Below, piece by piece: positions 37,844 through 51,600 of a stretch of 64,000 nucleotides of DNA (its first letter is position 1; every line of letters begins with the position of its first letter). Source of the stretch: Limnoperna fortunei (Eukaryota; Mollusca; Bivalvia; Mytilida; Modiolidae). The notes under the pieces are model-generated. The model was given only the letters and a program-made list of their open reading frames with translations, searched no databases and was not told the DNA's origin. The translations under genes and the position numbers were made by a program. The DNA is taken from the NCBI GenBank assembly GCA_944474755.1, contig OX104122.1:11604641-11668640 (forward strand). The letters are read 5' to 3'.

Positions 37844-40800
37844 GGAACGGAACGGAACGGAACGGAACAAGCATGGAGGTACCAATTAGGGTATTCAAAA
37901 ATCACGTTTATATATTAACCATTAGGTGTTTAAAAGATTTACAAGTGTTATTTCTGTATATTTAAGCTATTGCTAACCTGTTCACTATAGACGTTTCTTT
38001 GGTATTGTACCTTTCAACAGGTGCAACAACATTAGTGATTAATAAAGATACATTGCAAGTTACTTTACGGTAGAAAATATCAGATAATTGACAAAAAACA
38101 GGAAATTTTAACGAAAAAATTAACTAAACTGACAGGTTAATAAATATCGAAAGCCATAGGACAGTGTTAAGTTCACGAAGTGAATATCAATCTTATTAAA
38201 ATTATATCTTTCACTTGCTCCCCCTTTTTGTTATGTGGCTACGCAGCGGCGACAATAAGAAAAAGTGAAGAGCAAGTGAAATATTTAAAAATGTAAATAA
38301 CATATGGACTCAAAAGGCCTTTCATAATTGTCACAAACTACGCTGTTTCGTTCCGTTCCGTTAATTACCGTTACCTATATAGCTAACGGTAATTAACGGA
38401 ACGGAACGGAACAATGATATTTTTTCAACATTTCATACTGTATTTATAGAGATGAAGGTTCGTTTCACTAAGCAGATGTTTATTTTAAGGCTTGTGGTGT
38501 GGGGTCCACATTAAACTATATAAATGGATTCTCCTCATTTTTTGCAACAGTGTGCTATGGAAAATAACATGGGGGGTTCTCAACAGCTCTATATGCAAGG
38601 GTTAACATTAATAATTTAATAACTTTTAGATAAAATATGTTGTTTTGATCCGATTTGATAATAACCGCTACTTATATTTGTATTTGTATATAACGTAACG
38701 GAATGAAACTTTTTTTAAATTACAAATCATGATATACATACATGCTACACAGCGATTTTTTTTGTATTTTGTGACGCGGTACCAGATTTCTGGTTTTACC
38801 TTTGAACATAGGCACAAAGCAACATTGATGATAAATAATAGGTCCCTTAGATGTTAACGCCAGAAAATTTCAGATATTTAAAAAACGGGATGTTTTAAAG
38901 AAAAAATAAAGTAAACTGACAGGTCAATAAAAATCGAAAACCATAGGACGGTATTAAGTTCACTAAGGTTCCGTCAATATAGATCTTATTAAAATTATAT
39001 TTTTCACTTGCCCCCCCCCCCCTTTTTTGTAATGCTTGCTGCGCTGCCAGCGGCAACAAAAACAACACTTGAGGAGCAATTGAAATATTTAAACATGTAA
39101 ATAACATACGGACACAAAGGGCCTTTCATAATTGTCACAAACTATGCGGTTCCGTTCCGTTCCGCTAATTACCGTTACCTATATAGCTAACGGTAATTAA
39201 CGGAACGGAACGGAACAATGATATTTTTACAACATTTCATACTGTATTTACGGAGATTAAGGTTCTTTTTATTAAGCAGATGTTTATTTTAGGGCTCGTG
39301 GTGTGGTGTCCACATTAAACTATATAAATGGATTCTCCTCATTTTTTGCAACAGTGTGCTATGGAAAATAACATGCGGGTTCTCAACAGCTCTATATGCA
39401 AGGGCTAAACATTAATACTTTAATAACTTTTAGAAAAAAATATGTTGTTTTGATCCGATTTGATAATAACCGTTACTTATATTCATTTGGTATTTGTATA
39501 TAACGTAACGGAATGAAACGTGTTTAAAATTACAAATCGTGATATACATACATACTACACGGCGATTTAAAAAAAAAAACTGTGTAGCGGTTCCAGATTT
39601 TTTGTATTACCTTTGAACAAAGGCACACAGCAACATTGAATATAAATAATAGATCCGTTGCAAGTTAACGCCAGAAAATATCAGATAATTGAAAAAAGAA
39701 TGGATCTTTTAGAGAAAAAATTAGTAAACTGACAGGTCGAAAAACATTCAACTGTATTAATTTCACTAAGTTTCCGTCGATATTAATCTTATAAAAATTA
39801 TATCTTTCACTTTCTCCATGCGTTTTATAATTGTCACAAAATATGCTGTTCCGTTCCGTTCCGTTAATTACCGTTACCAATATAGCTAACGGTAATTAAC
39901 GGAACGGAACGGAACAATGATATTTTTACAACATTCCATACTGTATTTACGGAGATTAAGGTTCTTTTAATTAAGCAGATGTTTATTTTAAGGCTTGTGG
40001 TGTGGGGTCCACATTAAACTATATAAATGGATTCTCCTCATTTTTTGCAACAGTGTGCTATTGAAAATAACATGCGGGTTCTCAACAGCTCTATATGCAA
40101 GGGCTAAACATTAATACTTTAATAACTTTTAGAAAAAAAATATGTTGTTTTGATCCGATTTGATAATAACCGTTACTTATATTGGTATTTGTATATAACG
40201 TAACGGAATGAAACGTGTTTAAAATTACTAATCGTGATATACATACATACTACACGGCGATTAAAAAAAAAACTGTGTAGCGGTTCCAGATTTTTTGTAT
40301 TACCTTTGAACATAGGCACACAGCAACATTGAATATAAATAATAGATCCGTTGCAAGTTAACGCCAGAAAATATCAGATAATTGAAAAAAAGAATGGATC
40401 TTTTAGAGAAAAAATGAGTAAACTGACAGGTCGAAAAACATTCAACAGTATTAATTTCACTAAGTTTCCGTCGATATTAATCTTATTAAAATTATATCCA
40501 TGCGTTTTATAATTGTCACAAAATATGCTGTTCCGTTCCGTTCCGTTAATTACCGTTACCTATATAGCTAACGGTAATTAACGGAACGGAACGGAACAAT
40601 GATATTTTTACAACATTTCATACTGTATTTACGGAGATTAAGGTTCTTTTAATTAAGCAGATCTTTATTTTAAGGCTTGTGGTGTGGGGTCCACATTAAA
40701 CTATAAAAACGGATTCTCCTCATTTTTTGCAACAGTGTGCTATGGAAAATAACATGCGGGTTCTCAACAGCTCTATATGCAAGGGCTAAACATTAATACT

Positions 40801-42510
40801 TTAATAACTTTTAGAAAAAAAATATGTTGTTTTGATCCGATTTGATAATAACCGTTACTTATATTGAAATTTGTATATAACGTAACTGAATGAAACTTGT
40901 TTGAAATTACAAATCGTGATATACATACATACTACACAGCGATTTAAAAAAAAATTTGTGTAGCGGTACCAGATTTTTTGTATTACCTTTGAACATAGGC
41001 ACACAGCAACATTGAATATTAATAATAGATCCGTTGCAAGTTAACGCCAGAAAATATCAGATAATTGAAAAAAGAATGGATCTTTTAGAGAAAAAATGAG
41101 TAAACTGACAGGTTGAAAACCATTCAACAGTATTAATTTCACTAAGTTTCCGTCGATATTAATCTTATTAAAATTATATCTTTCACTTGCTCCAGGCCTT
41201 TTATAATTGTCACAAAATATGCTGTTCCGTTCCGTTCCGTTAATTACCGTTACCTATATAGCTTACGGTAATTAACGGAACGGAACGGAACAATGATATT
41301 TTTACAACATTTCATACTGTATTTACGGAGATTAAGGTTCTTTTAATTAAGCAGATGTTTATTTTAAGGCTTGTGGTGTGGGGTCCACATTAAACTATAT
41401 AAATGGATTCTCCTCATTTTTTGCAACAGTGTGCTAAGGAAAATAACATGCGGGTTCTCAACAGCTCTATATGCAAGGGCTAGAAACAAATATGTTGTTT
41501 TGATTCGATTTGATAATAACCGTTACTTATATTGGTATTTGTATATAACGTAACGGAATGAAACGTGTTTAAAATTACAAATCGTGATAAACATACATAC
41601 TACACGGCGATTTAAAAAAAAAATTGTGTAGCGGCTCCAGATTTTTTGTATTAACGCCAGAAAATATCATATAATTGAAAAAGAATGGATCTTTTAGAGA
41701 AAAAATGAGTAAACTGACAGGTCAAAAACCATTCAACAGTATTAATTTCACTAAGTTTCCGTCAATATTAATCTTATTAAAATTATATCTTTCACTTGCT
41801 CCAGGCCTTTTATAATTGTCACAAAATATGCTGTTCCGTTCCGTTCCGTTAATTACCGTTACCTATATAGCTAACGGTAATTAACGGAACGGAACGGAAC
41901 AATGATATTGTTTACAATATTTCATACTGTTATACGGAGATTAAGGTTCTTTTCATTAAGCAGATGTTTATCTGAAGACTTGTCCGCATTCTTCTGATTT
42001 TTTGCAACATTGTTTGCTGGCAACATACGGATTCAACAGCTCCACTTTTGCAAGGCCGATACACTCATACCGTAATAACTGTTAGCAAAATATGTTGTTC
42101 CGGTCTGTTTCGATAAAAACAGTTTCCCATATCGGTATAAGTATTCAAAGTAAAAATGGAACTTTTTTAATTACAAGGATAAACTCCCATATATATGGAC
42201 AGGAAGGTCCTTTAAGTAGACATGCTAATTTCCATAACTCCCAGTCTAGGATCCACATCCGCCTTAATTGATTGAATCGTAATACACGTCTATGTGCGTG
42301 TTGTTGTTTTTTTTGTGAAGCGTTATCATATTTCTTTAAAAACATCTCTTTACATAGCAGATGAATAAATGCATTCTTCTGAACATCGTTCTCTCTAGTA
42401 AATAACATTAGGACTCCCAAGGCCTTTAATAATTGTCACAAAATATGCCGTTCCGTTCCTCCCGTCATTATGGTTAGCTATATATGGGTAACGGTATTTA
42501 ACGGAACGAG
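37844..42510 (+). repeat. Tandem array of 0.6-0.8 kb units, each with a GTTCC/GGAAC palindrome
   Basis: Six near-identical palindromes of about 68 bp lie at 38345-38412, 39147-39216, 39849-39915, 40531-40597, 41224-41291 and 41833-41900. A GGAAC run (37844-37869) precedes them and a degenerate palindrome (42449-42508) closes the array. Each arm is three GTTCC pentamers plus 'gttaattaccgttacc' around a 'tatata' centre. Start-to-start spacing is about 802, 702, 682, 693, 609 and 616 bp. The unit bodies share 'gtggtgtggggtccacatta' and 'atgcgggttctcaacagctc'. No credible coding region. Confidence 0.85.
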
Positions 42511-43340
42511 TTCTTGGCGCTAGCTTAAGTGTGTGTCTTGTGTTTACAATAGTGTTGTATTTCTGAGTTTGATCACACGAATCTGCTCAAAGCCAATAAC
42601 GTCATTTTGGGACTTAATTAACGAAATTCGTTTAATAATCAATCATAATATTAACAAGTTGCCTAGAACATTCTTCTGGTCTTAGAAATCAAAGACAAAA
42701 TATAAGACGGAAAAACTACAAAGTCGATTGAATATAAACTCAACATGAATGTCCTTTATGGGATAGTATTGGGAAACTTTAATGAGATAGATACATGTTC
42801 GAATTTTGCTCTTATTCATCATAAGGCAAAACTAAAGAAATAAGACAACTTGTAACTAACAATTGCATAAAAATATGTACATATATAACTTTTATCTAAC
42901 AATTACATCAAAAATATTTCCATACAACTTTTTAACTAGCAACTACATACAAAATATTGTACACACAAACTTAAAAAATGACAACAGAACATAATCAAAT
43001 TGCAAAGCTCTAATACCGTAATATACATGAAATTAAGTACAATCGCAAATTTGTCACCAGTTAATAGCACTACTACATGTACATACAAATGTATACATCA
43101 CAAAATATTGTAACCATTTTTAATTAATTATAACAGTTTCACTTTGTTAGTTGCTTTTATGTTCAGACATATACAAATGTATAAATTACCGCACTACATA
43201 ATTTTTTTGCATGTCTCGCGTAACCGTAAGCCTTTAAAACGACATAAAAAAGTCGTAAAACAATCATAAGCATCACACTGCTTGCTGCATAGATTCTCAA
43301 CGATTTATGTTAATTTAGTTTTGTGAGCCTTGAATGTAAA
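42511..43340. other. 3' flank of the kinase-protease-transposase gene
   Basis: No gene seen. On the minus strand this should hold the 3' UTR of the large gene. ATTAAA-type signals occur near 43120 and 42780, but no canonical AATAAA was noted close to the stop. Confidence 0.35.
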
Positions 43341-45976
43341 TCAACTATATCCAAATGCATCTTGCAAAAATTTTCTGTGTGTTTCTTGAAGGTATACCCT
43401 TTCTGTATTTATTAGTCCAACCCAAAAGTATGGATGACGACTCAGTAAACATTCTTGTTTCAAACAATAATACTTCGCCCCCGTTTTCTTGTGCGTCGGT
43501 ATCCACTGAATCTTTCCATTATCATCTCTTTTTGGATATTTGTATCGTTCTTGGTGGCAAAAAATAATATCAAAAGGACTAACAGCGTTTCTTTTAGTTA
43601 TAGTACAACTACAGCTTGCACAAGAAATATTTTTTTTTGAATCTTGCAAGTCATGTATGTTAACGAGATAAAATGGTTCATCGTTATGCCAAATTTCGGA
43701 ATACTGAAACGGTCTTCTACTTTTAAGATCAATCTCTCTAACACTCTGTTCGTTTATGCTTATGTCAATTTGAATGGGACGTTTGGTTATGTTTTGTTGT
43801 CCTTTTCGAGGTTTTTTTACCCTCTTCTCTCCAGAAGAAGACGGTTTATGTCTGTGAATTGCAGTTGACGGACTGTATTTGTACCTTTGTAATAATACAG
43901 GAAGGCAATTTCTGTTGTCTGCAATCACTAAAACATGCGAACATATGTTAATCTTAATGAATCTTGCACAATTACACTTGAATTCATCTTCTTTTGCCTC
44001 TGTTACTATAAAGACATCGTTGTCTTCAATAATACAATGACTGCCGTTCTGCATGGTGGTAACTTGAAAATGCGATAGTATTATTTCAGCCCCGTCCCAA
44101 ACTTCTTGAATAAGTCGTAGTGGCAGTTCTGATAGACTATCTTTGCAGTCCTGTGGCTGAATTGTTAACTTTTTTGTTATCATGGGCGTATTTTGATTTG
44201 CCATCTTTGTCTTGCATTTTAAAACTCTGCTTGCATGATTAATTCTCTGGTCCTCAGACATTGTTTTCCACTGCAGTGGACAAATCTCAAAATGTTTGAA
44301 CCGAGGCGCCAACCTGTATTCTCCGTGAGAATAAATTGCTTTGACCAATTCCAATTCTTGTGGTTTAATGACATTTTCGTAAACGAGATCGTGGACTGCT
44401 GACTGATCTACAAAATCAGACCCAATAGACTCTTTTAATACGCTGTTAATTGCTTCTGCCCTTTGGTTGTCGTATTTATTGGGGGGGTTGCCTAAGCCTG
44501 CTGCAATCCTTGCATCTTTTCCCATGCATTTTAATAGAGTTTCTTTAAGTGGACGGATTTTTAGTCGTGTAGATAACATATAATGCTGGAATTCACTTGG
44601 CCATTTTCTTGACAGGGTTTCATACTCTTTTTCATATTCTGATGTTTCACAATCAACTAGCCCAGGTAATCTTCTGTTTTCATATTCTGTTCCAAGGATT
44701 GATGTTGTTATGGAATTGAGGTCTGATACGTTTATCTTTTTTAACTCAGCTAACAAGTCGTCTTTGACATGGTTAAAACACCTTAGCTTAATACTTTTTA
44801 GTCCTGGTGGCACGCTTTCAATGGGAAAAACAGCTTCCATTCCAAGCTCCAGAGCAAATTCACCATCAGTCCCATAAATCAATGTTTCTATTCCCCTTGA
44901 TTTTAATTGCGAGGCCAAATATAAGTAATCCTCCTTTTGTCTGCCAGTGCTGGTCATCATACAAGCTAAAAGAGTTGGATGCTTTTGTGGATCATCTTTA
45001 TAGACAAACATAGGATGTTGAAAACTCATGCATGTTGTGTAGAAGGGTCCTACTTTGTATGTCATATCAATTCCAAGTTGAGATTTCCATTCGGCTCCAG
45101 GAATACAAAATTGTTTTATCCACGTTAAAGTATTATCAGTAGCTGCAAACGTATTTGGATGAATTCTGTGGAATTTATCTCTGTTAGAAAAGTCAATGTT
45201 TTTTAGAAAATCGCCATTGTCCATAGAAGCTATTAGTTTGGAAAAATCTGGAGCGACGACCTTCCCTGTGTTTCTTACTTTGAAATTAATGCCATGATTC
45301 TTTTTTACATTATAAATCTGCTGACGGTCACGTGGTCCGTCGCTTACAGAATTATAACAATATGGTCCACCAGATTCCTTGTCTATTAAGTTTATAACTT
45401 GTTTTGGTGCTACCTTCCGAGCTAATTCACTTTCTTTTTCTAGTACTGATGGCTTAGTTCTTATGTAAATTTGTTGTTGCTGTTTTTTCGCATTTCCATG
45501 GGCCCGCAAATGACACTGTCTTTCTCCAATGTATTGGACAATAGCGAATTTGGCCAGTTTGTTCTTTGCGTATACCTTACTTATTATTCTTGTTGCCTTT
45601 CCTACTCCTTCTCTGTGATGTTCACTATACAGTCGTTTTACCTGGTAAATGTTTTCTTCATCAAGAATAGGATCGCCAATGTCGACCTTTTTTCTTGACA
45701 ATATTGTGCAACCTATTACTTTACCCTGTTTCAACGTTGCTCTAACAACAGCTGATGGGGAAGAATGTGTGGTATAAATACCAGAATCGTCACAACTGAT
45801 ATCTTTTACATTAATACATGACAAATCTAACACATAGACAGCATTTGTCCTAGGTGGCGGCACTCGTTTGCAGACCTTGATTTCATCAACTGTATCAAAC
45901 TGGCACAATGAAATTATTTCTTTAACGTCCAACCCTTTCTGTCTTTCAGTATATACAGGACAATGTGTTCTTGACC
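43341..45976 (-). CDS. Exon 8: MULE transposase, SWIM finger, Cys-rich tail
   Basis: The continuous frame reaches 46007, but the acceptor caaatttgttttag at 45977 gives the phase that exon 7 requires. It encodes 877 residues after the split Gly codon. Transposase core: GID1089MTY, GTD1156GEF, C1185FNH1188 (the C/H motif of MULEs) and AE1293AINSVLKE, a complete DDE set with usual spacing. The SWIM motif CNC...CSH follows at 1453-1466. The tail has CASCSC, FCHQ and CLKQEC, probably zinc-binding. No stop or frameshift interrupts the exon. Confidence 0.9.
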
Positions 45977-48571
45977 CTAAAACAAATTTGTCTTTGAAAT
46001 TACCCACCTATCAAATTTGACAAATATACAAATAACTTCTGGTAATCACGTTGCGTTGTCGTGTTTCAAACGATTGGACGTAGGATTTCCTTATATTTTA
46101 TCTGAACCTAGCATTTTCATAAGGCAAGTGTATTTTTTCGGTTTGTGATGCTATTTGTGTGTAGGTTTGTCAAGCTTACCAGCCATTTCAAGATCATTCA
46201 AACTTAGAGAGATATAGTACTCGTACAACCTGAAAGTTTACTTATTGTAGATTCTGTTTCCCAGCAATGATCCACTGAGGGGAGGGGACATTCTTAATCA
46301 TTTAAAGAGCTCTACGATTGTAATTAACGCAAAACCAACTTAACCTAAATTCCAGTATTTCTAGAGCCCTACAAATAAATATGGATATTTAGTGATCTGT
46401 TCCAATGAATTCTATAATTATGTTGTAGAGGTTTTGAAACCGAGTTATTTAAAAAGATCTATAAATAAATATCCTTATATAAATTTATGCATCCTTTGCA
46501 AACTGAGGTCGTTTTTAATAAAAAAAACTACTCATAGAATGTTTTTATTGGGGAGGAAGCTGGTGTATAAGGAGAAAACCCCGTCGTGCTCTTGGAAAAC
46601 TGGCAATCCTTGGCAATTAAGATTGGAGTCGAGTACACCCTGTGCGCAGTGAGACGAACCCGCAACCTCGATGTTAACAGGCCGCGTGGTAAATAGTGTA
46701 TGCATAAATAAGTTAAGAGGTCTTCACTCTAAATTATTTGTGTAATTGTCTGAATATTTGGAGGGTTATCGAAATATTTGAAGCTCTCTAAAATATTTGT
46801 AAAGATTTGCAAACATCTTTAAAAGTTTTTGTTGATCTATAGAAATACTTGAATTTATGTTAATTTAGCATTCCATATACACGTACGTCATTTTTAAAAA
46901 GTGTTTTGAAAAAAAATATTTAGTCAAAGTTGACAGTGTGGTCAGAAAAATTATTCTTGAAAATTGATATGAATTTAGTACATGAAGTATTTGACTTAAG
47001 ATCATTAATACTAAAAACTCGCTTCCTGTAATTGTGTATTTTGTATGTCAGTTGAAGGATACACATCATTTTACAATCGAAGAAAATTGACAAATGTTAT
47101 TAAGAAATTTGTGTTGTTTTCTTATTTTAATTGGAAATTGTAATGAAAAAGTAAATGTAATGTCAACTGACGATGTTATTTTTTGGGTAAATAATTTCGA
47201 AAATTTTTTACCTGTTGTTGATGACATAGACCTAAATGTTGAATCATTTTCTCTCAAGTGTGAAGAAATTTCATTCATATCCAATGTTTCTGTCATCAAA
47301 ACTTCTACGTTAATTGGAGATAAATCAATCTGTTGGTTTTCTTTGTCTGCAACTAAACTTTTTAGATAGGTTATCATATCGCTTGCTCTATCAAAATGCA
47401 AGATGCACGCTTTTCCTTTCGGGTCTATTAAACCAGAGCTGTTTCGTGCATGAGGGTCAAAAATACTGTATCGTCCATTGCTACCATATATAATAGATGT
47501 ACAGCTATCGAACATTCTTAATACAAAACTTTGTCCTGGTTTTTCATGCAGCGCAGACATGATAAGGTTCTCTATGTTCATAGCAAATCCATATATTACT
47601 TCGTTGGTAACCCCAACACTTGCCGTCACTTTCAAACTTTCAATTTGACAAGAAATAACACTTGGCAGTTCGTCCAAATCCAGTCTGGAATCGGACCTGG
47701 AATAAGGCCATCCTCTTTCTTTCAAAATTTTCAAATGAAGAATGTCTCCTTGTTTTAAGATGTTATCTATGTCATTTGGATTCCAATCATCTTTTGATTT
47801 TATCGATGAAACTATAACAGAAATAACACTTATCGTGCTACATTGAGTTCCTACTGCAGCGTGATTAAACACCTCTGGTGTTGCTTGGTGAAAATGTCCT
47901 GACACACAACTCATCATATCATCGACCTAAATTAAAGAAATTGTTGAAACTTTTATAGTATAAATATTACATGTTTAAAAATTTGGTATTAAGTTATTTT
48001 ATGCCAGTAGTAAATTCTGCATGTGTTTCATATATAAAACTTTTTTAAAAATTAATGTTTTGTTTTCAGAAACTGTAAAGCCGATAAAACCCATTATGTT
48101 TGCCAGTTTTTTTTATGAATATATACACAGCTTTTTGTATATGTTTTCGATTTGAAATCCAAGAAGATTAGTTTAAAATAGAACCCAAGTGAAAAGAAAC
48201 ATACATACATACATACATACACATACATACATACATCTATGAACTTTATGTATACATAAATAAATACATATGTATGTATGTATGTATGGATGGATGGATG
48301 GATGGATGGATGGATGGATGGATGTATGTATGTATGTATGTATGTATGTATGTATGTATGTATTTAAACTTTTATAGTATAAATAATGACAAGTTTACAA
48401 ATTTTGTATTACGTACGTACATACATACATACATTTCGCTAAAGATAGTCAATAATTGCTCGTATTGACAAAAAAATTAGGCTTAATTATGAGATGTGTA
48501 TAAATATTTGATATTAAGCCTGTTTTCGGATGCTTCAGACATCCACTGGATATATATTATATTGTTGTCAC

Positions 48572-48632
<61 letters not shown>

Positions 48633-51600
48633 TTTTATTTAATAATTTTTTTTTATTTATTTATACCAAGTTGCATGAGATGTTCGTTTTATTCATTGTT
48701 GCCAGGGGAATGGTTTGTACAGACGAAACTTCTTGCTCAGATGTCAAATACTTGTTCGACAATATTTGTGAAGAATGGGAATCCAATATATCATCCACGT
48801 TTGACGTTTGACCGGCCTTAAACATTTCCTCCCCTATGCAATCTTGACTGGAATCTTTCTGAAAACATTAAAAGTTCATTATTCAGAAATTTTTAAGATT
48901 ATTAGGAAAATATGTATTATTTTAACATTGTATTGTCATAAGTGCAGTCATAAGTATCAACGATAAACATGTACAAACAGATTTTTCTTGCGAATTAATT
49001 TCTCATTCTGAGACCACACTGGGAGGGTTCTCAGTGCTCGACCCCCAGAGAACCCTAGCGCGTCCCCAAGTGGCGGATAGGGGAGACCCTCTTGTTGGGG
49101 GTGTTGTCAGGTAATAATACGGAAATCCTGGCCGCGGACCGTAGTGGATAAAGTTTTAAAAGAGTGCCCTACTCCTTGCACTATAAAGATTTTTTGTAGA
49201 TTTTGAAACAGAGTAGGCTCATTGTAGCCGCTACAAAAGGCTTAATTCTCCGCCCCTTTCCAATGCTCCATACTATTCCAGTTGCAGGTAAAATGTTGTC
49301 CCCTCTGTCCCATCCCACCCTTTTCTCTGTTATTTTATTGTTTGTTGTCTTGCCCTTGTCCTAAATTTAGCGGAAATATTGCTCGCTAGACTAAAGCAAC
49401 CATCCAATCAATCAATTATTTTTTTTCATATTATTTTGGAAATATTGATTGTAGACTATTCCTTCATCCAAGATTAATATTACAGAAAAAGACTATCAAT
49501 TTACCCCTATTTTGATGTAGGGTTACTTATCGTGATATTAAATACTTTGTTACCTTAAGCACAGTAGTAATGTAAAGTATTTTTGTTAATTTTGCATATG
49601 CGGATACCTTGTATGGTATCTTCTGACTTTCTTTGGTTGGCATGTCATATTGCGCTTCCTGATTATTTTCCGCCACTATATTATTATTTTCGTTATTACT
49701 TTCTGTCTGAAATAGAAATATAAAGCAAGTCTTAATTTATATTAGGGATCTGTACATGAACGATTTTGGTGGTCGTTTATATAATTTTTTTTTTAAAACA
49801 TAAATGGAAAATGATCTGTATTGTTCATCAAATATATCATAGATTGCATCATGGAATGCACTGGTCAAAAATGCTCTCACTTACAATACTGTTTTGATAG
49901 AAACACACTAGAGGGTCCTAGAAGCCGAAATCGCTCGACTGAACCTGAAACCAACTGAACAACTATGCAGCCTTTATTTCATTGGAAATGTCCAACATTT
50001 CTGCAAAAATCATTAATTTGGTGGCATTAATACTTATCTTGAACTTGATGAACTGAATATTTTTGTATATAAAAGATTTTCTCTATAGCTCATAGTTTCC
50101 ACGAATTTTGACGAATTAAAGGGGCAATAACTATTATAAGGTGTAGACACACATCTTCACACATATTTCTTGAACTATAAGCATAGAAATATTTCTTTTC
50201 TCTATTTTTAGCAAAGGCAGCCATGTTGAGTCGGGTATCATGATTTGTGCAATTTTGGTAGAGGACTTCATGAAGATGATGTGTACAATGTTTTAAAGAC
50301 GTCTTATTAGTGGTTTTAGACCAGAAAATTTTGATTTAAATTGACTTAATAACAATTCAAGGGAAATCAGAAAATCTTTACCCGAAGTGATTTTTTGTAG
50401 CTCTCATATAGCTAAACAATTTAGTTATGCTAACTTTTTCTCTACTTCTAATTACTCAAGATTTTTACGGGAAAATTGTAAAAACCATCAATTTTGACGA
50501 TTATGTGACAATTACTCCTACAAGGGTCGTCGAACAACTTTGACGAATGAAGAGTTTTGTTGAGCTATTGATACAGAAGAAGGAATGTCGCTTTAGTTTT
50601 CCTGTATCGGTTATACTTTTTGAACAATAAAAAAAAAACTTTATTTTGACCTCCTGTTTTATTTTTAGCCAAGACGGCGATGTTGGTTGGCCTGCGGTCA
50701 TGATTTGTGTAATCTTGGACTGATTATGTCTGCAAAGTTTCAAGAAGGGTTTTAAGGGGATGCAGGACACCATCCGGCATTTTTTTGAAAATTTCAAAAT
50801 AGATAGAACAATTATGGTAAATATTTGATAATTTCTTTCGTTATTTCTTTCTTAATTTCAATAAAATTTAAAACGACAATGAAAGTCTTGTAGCTATATT
50901 ATTACTTCAATTTATTAATGGTTTTCGCTTAAATGAGTTTATTATTGGCAAAAATAATGAAAATGGAATTTTTAAAAAAAGGGATGTAATTTTGACCACA
51001 AAATACCATTTTTTAGCACTTTTTGATTAGTTTTTGCCCAATTGACAAAAAGTAAACTCAGAGACTCCTATTTTTCTTTCCATCACTAAAATGTATAACA
51101 ATTGCTTGACATTATATCAAAAATTTCGAAAATTTCATTTGACAGAATTTTTGTTATCTTTTATTTTAGTGCTTTTTTATTCTCGTCTCTGTATAATCTA
51201 TATGAAAATTTAAAATTTCAGTGCTCAACCACTCGAAAATAAGCTCTGAAACCCCTATTTTTTTTAATTATGATAACTTGTATAAAAAACTAACTACTTG
51301 GCGAATTTAAAGAAATATCATTGAAGAATTGTTTTCAGAAAAAGTGTCCTGCATCCCCTTAAAGAAACATTACGACGACAACGACTGACAAAGACGACGG
51401 ACGCCAAGTGATTGCAATAGCTCACGGCGAGTTAAAAACTTGTTTCGAAATTAATGAGGCGTTGTAGAGATATTTCACATTTATACTGAATACATATTTC
51501 TAGCACAGATTATTACCATTAAGGGCAACAATTGGAAAGGTAAATACTACATGTCAAAAATTATTCATCGGAGTATATCTACCACAGATTCAGTATTCCT

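Noticed and set aside
37844..42510. Coding frames within the palindrome array (for example 41371-41553)
   Set aside because: They are short, differ between units and break at unit differences.
45977..46007. Start of the transposase at 46007 as a separate gene
   Set aside because: The first codon there is GTG, and the phase needed by exon 7 is met by the better acceptor at 45977, so the upstream 10 codons are probably intron.
47066..47211. Extension of the protease exon to the stop at 47066
   Set aside because: The donor ACAACAG|GTAAAA at 47212/47211 matches the phase of the next exon, and the sequence beyond it looks like intron. Kept only as a possible intron-retention form.
48274..48468. 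Frame encoding Met-Tyr-Val-Cys and Met-Asp-Gly-Trp repeats
   Set aside because: It is a translation of the ATGT/GATG microsatellite.
48530..48811. 93-codon plus-strand frame
   Set aside because: It translates the (TTTA)n tract and the antisense of exon 6 of the fusion gene.
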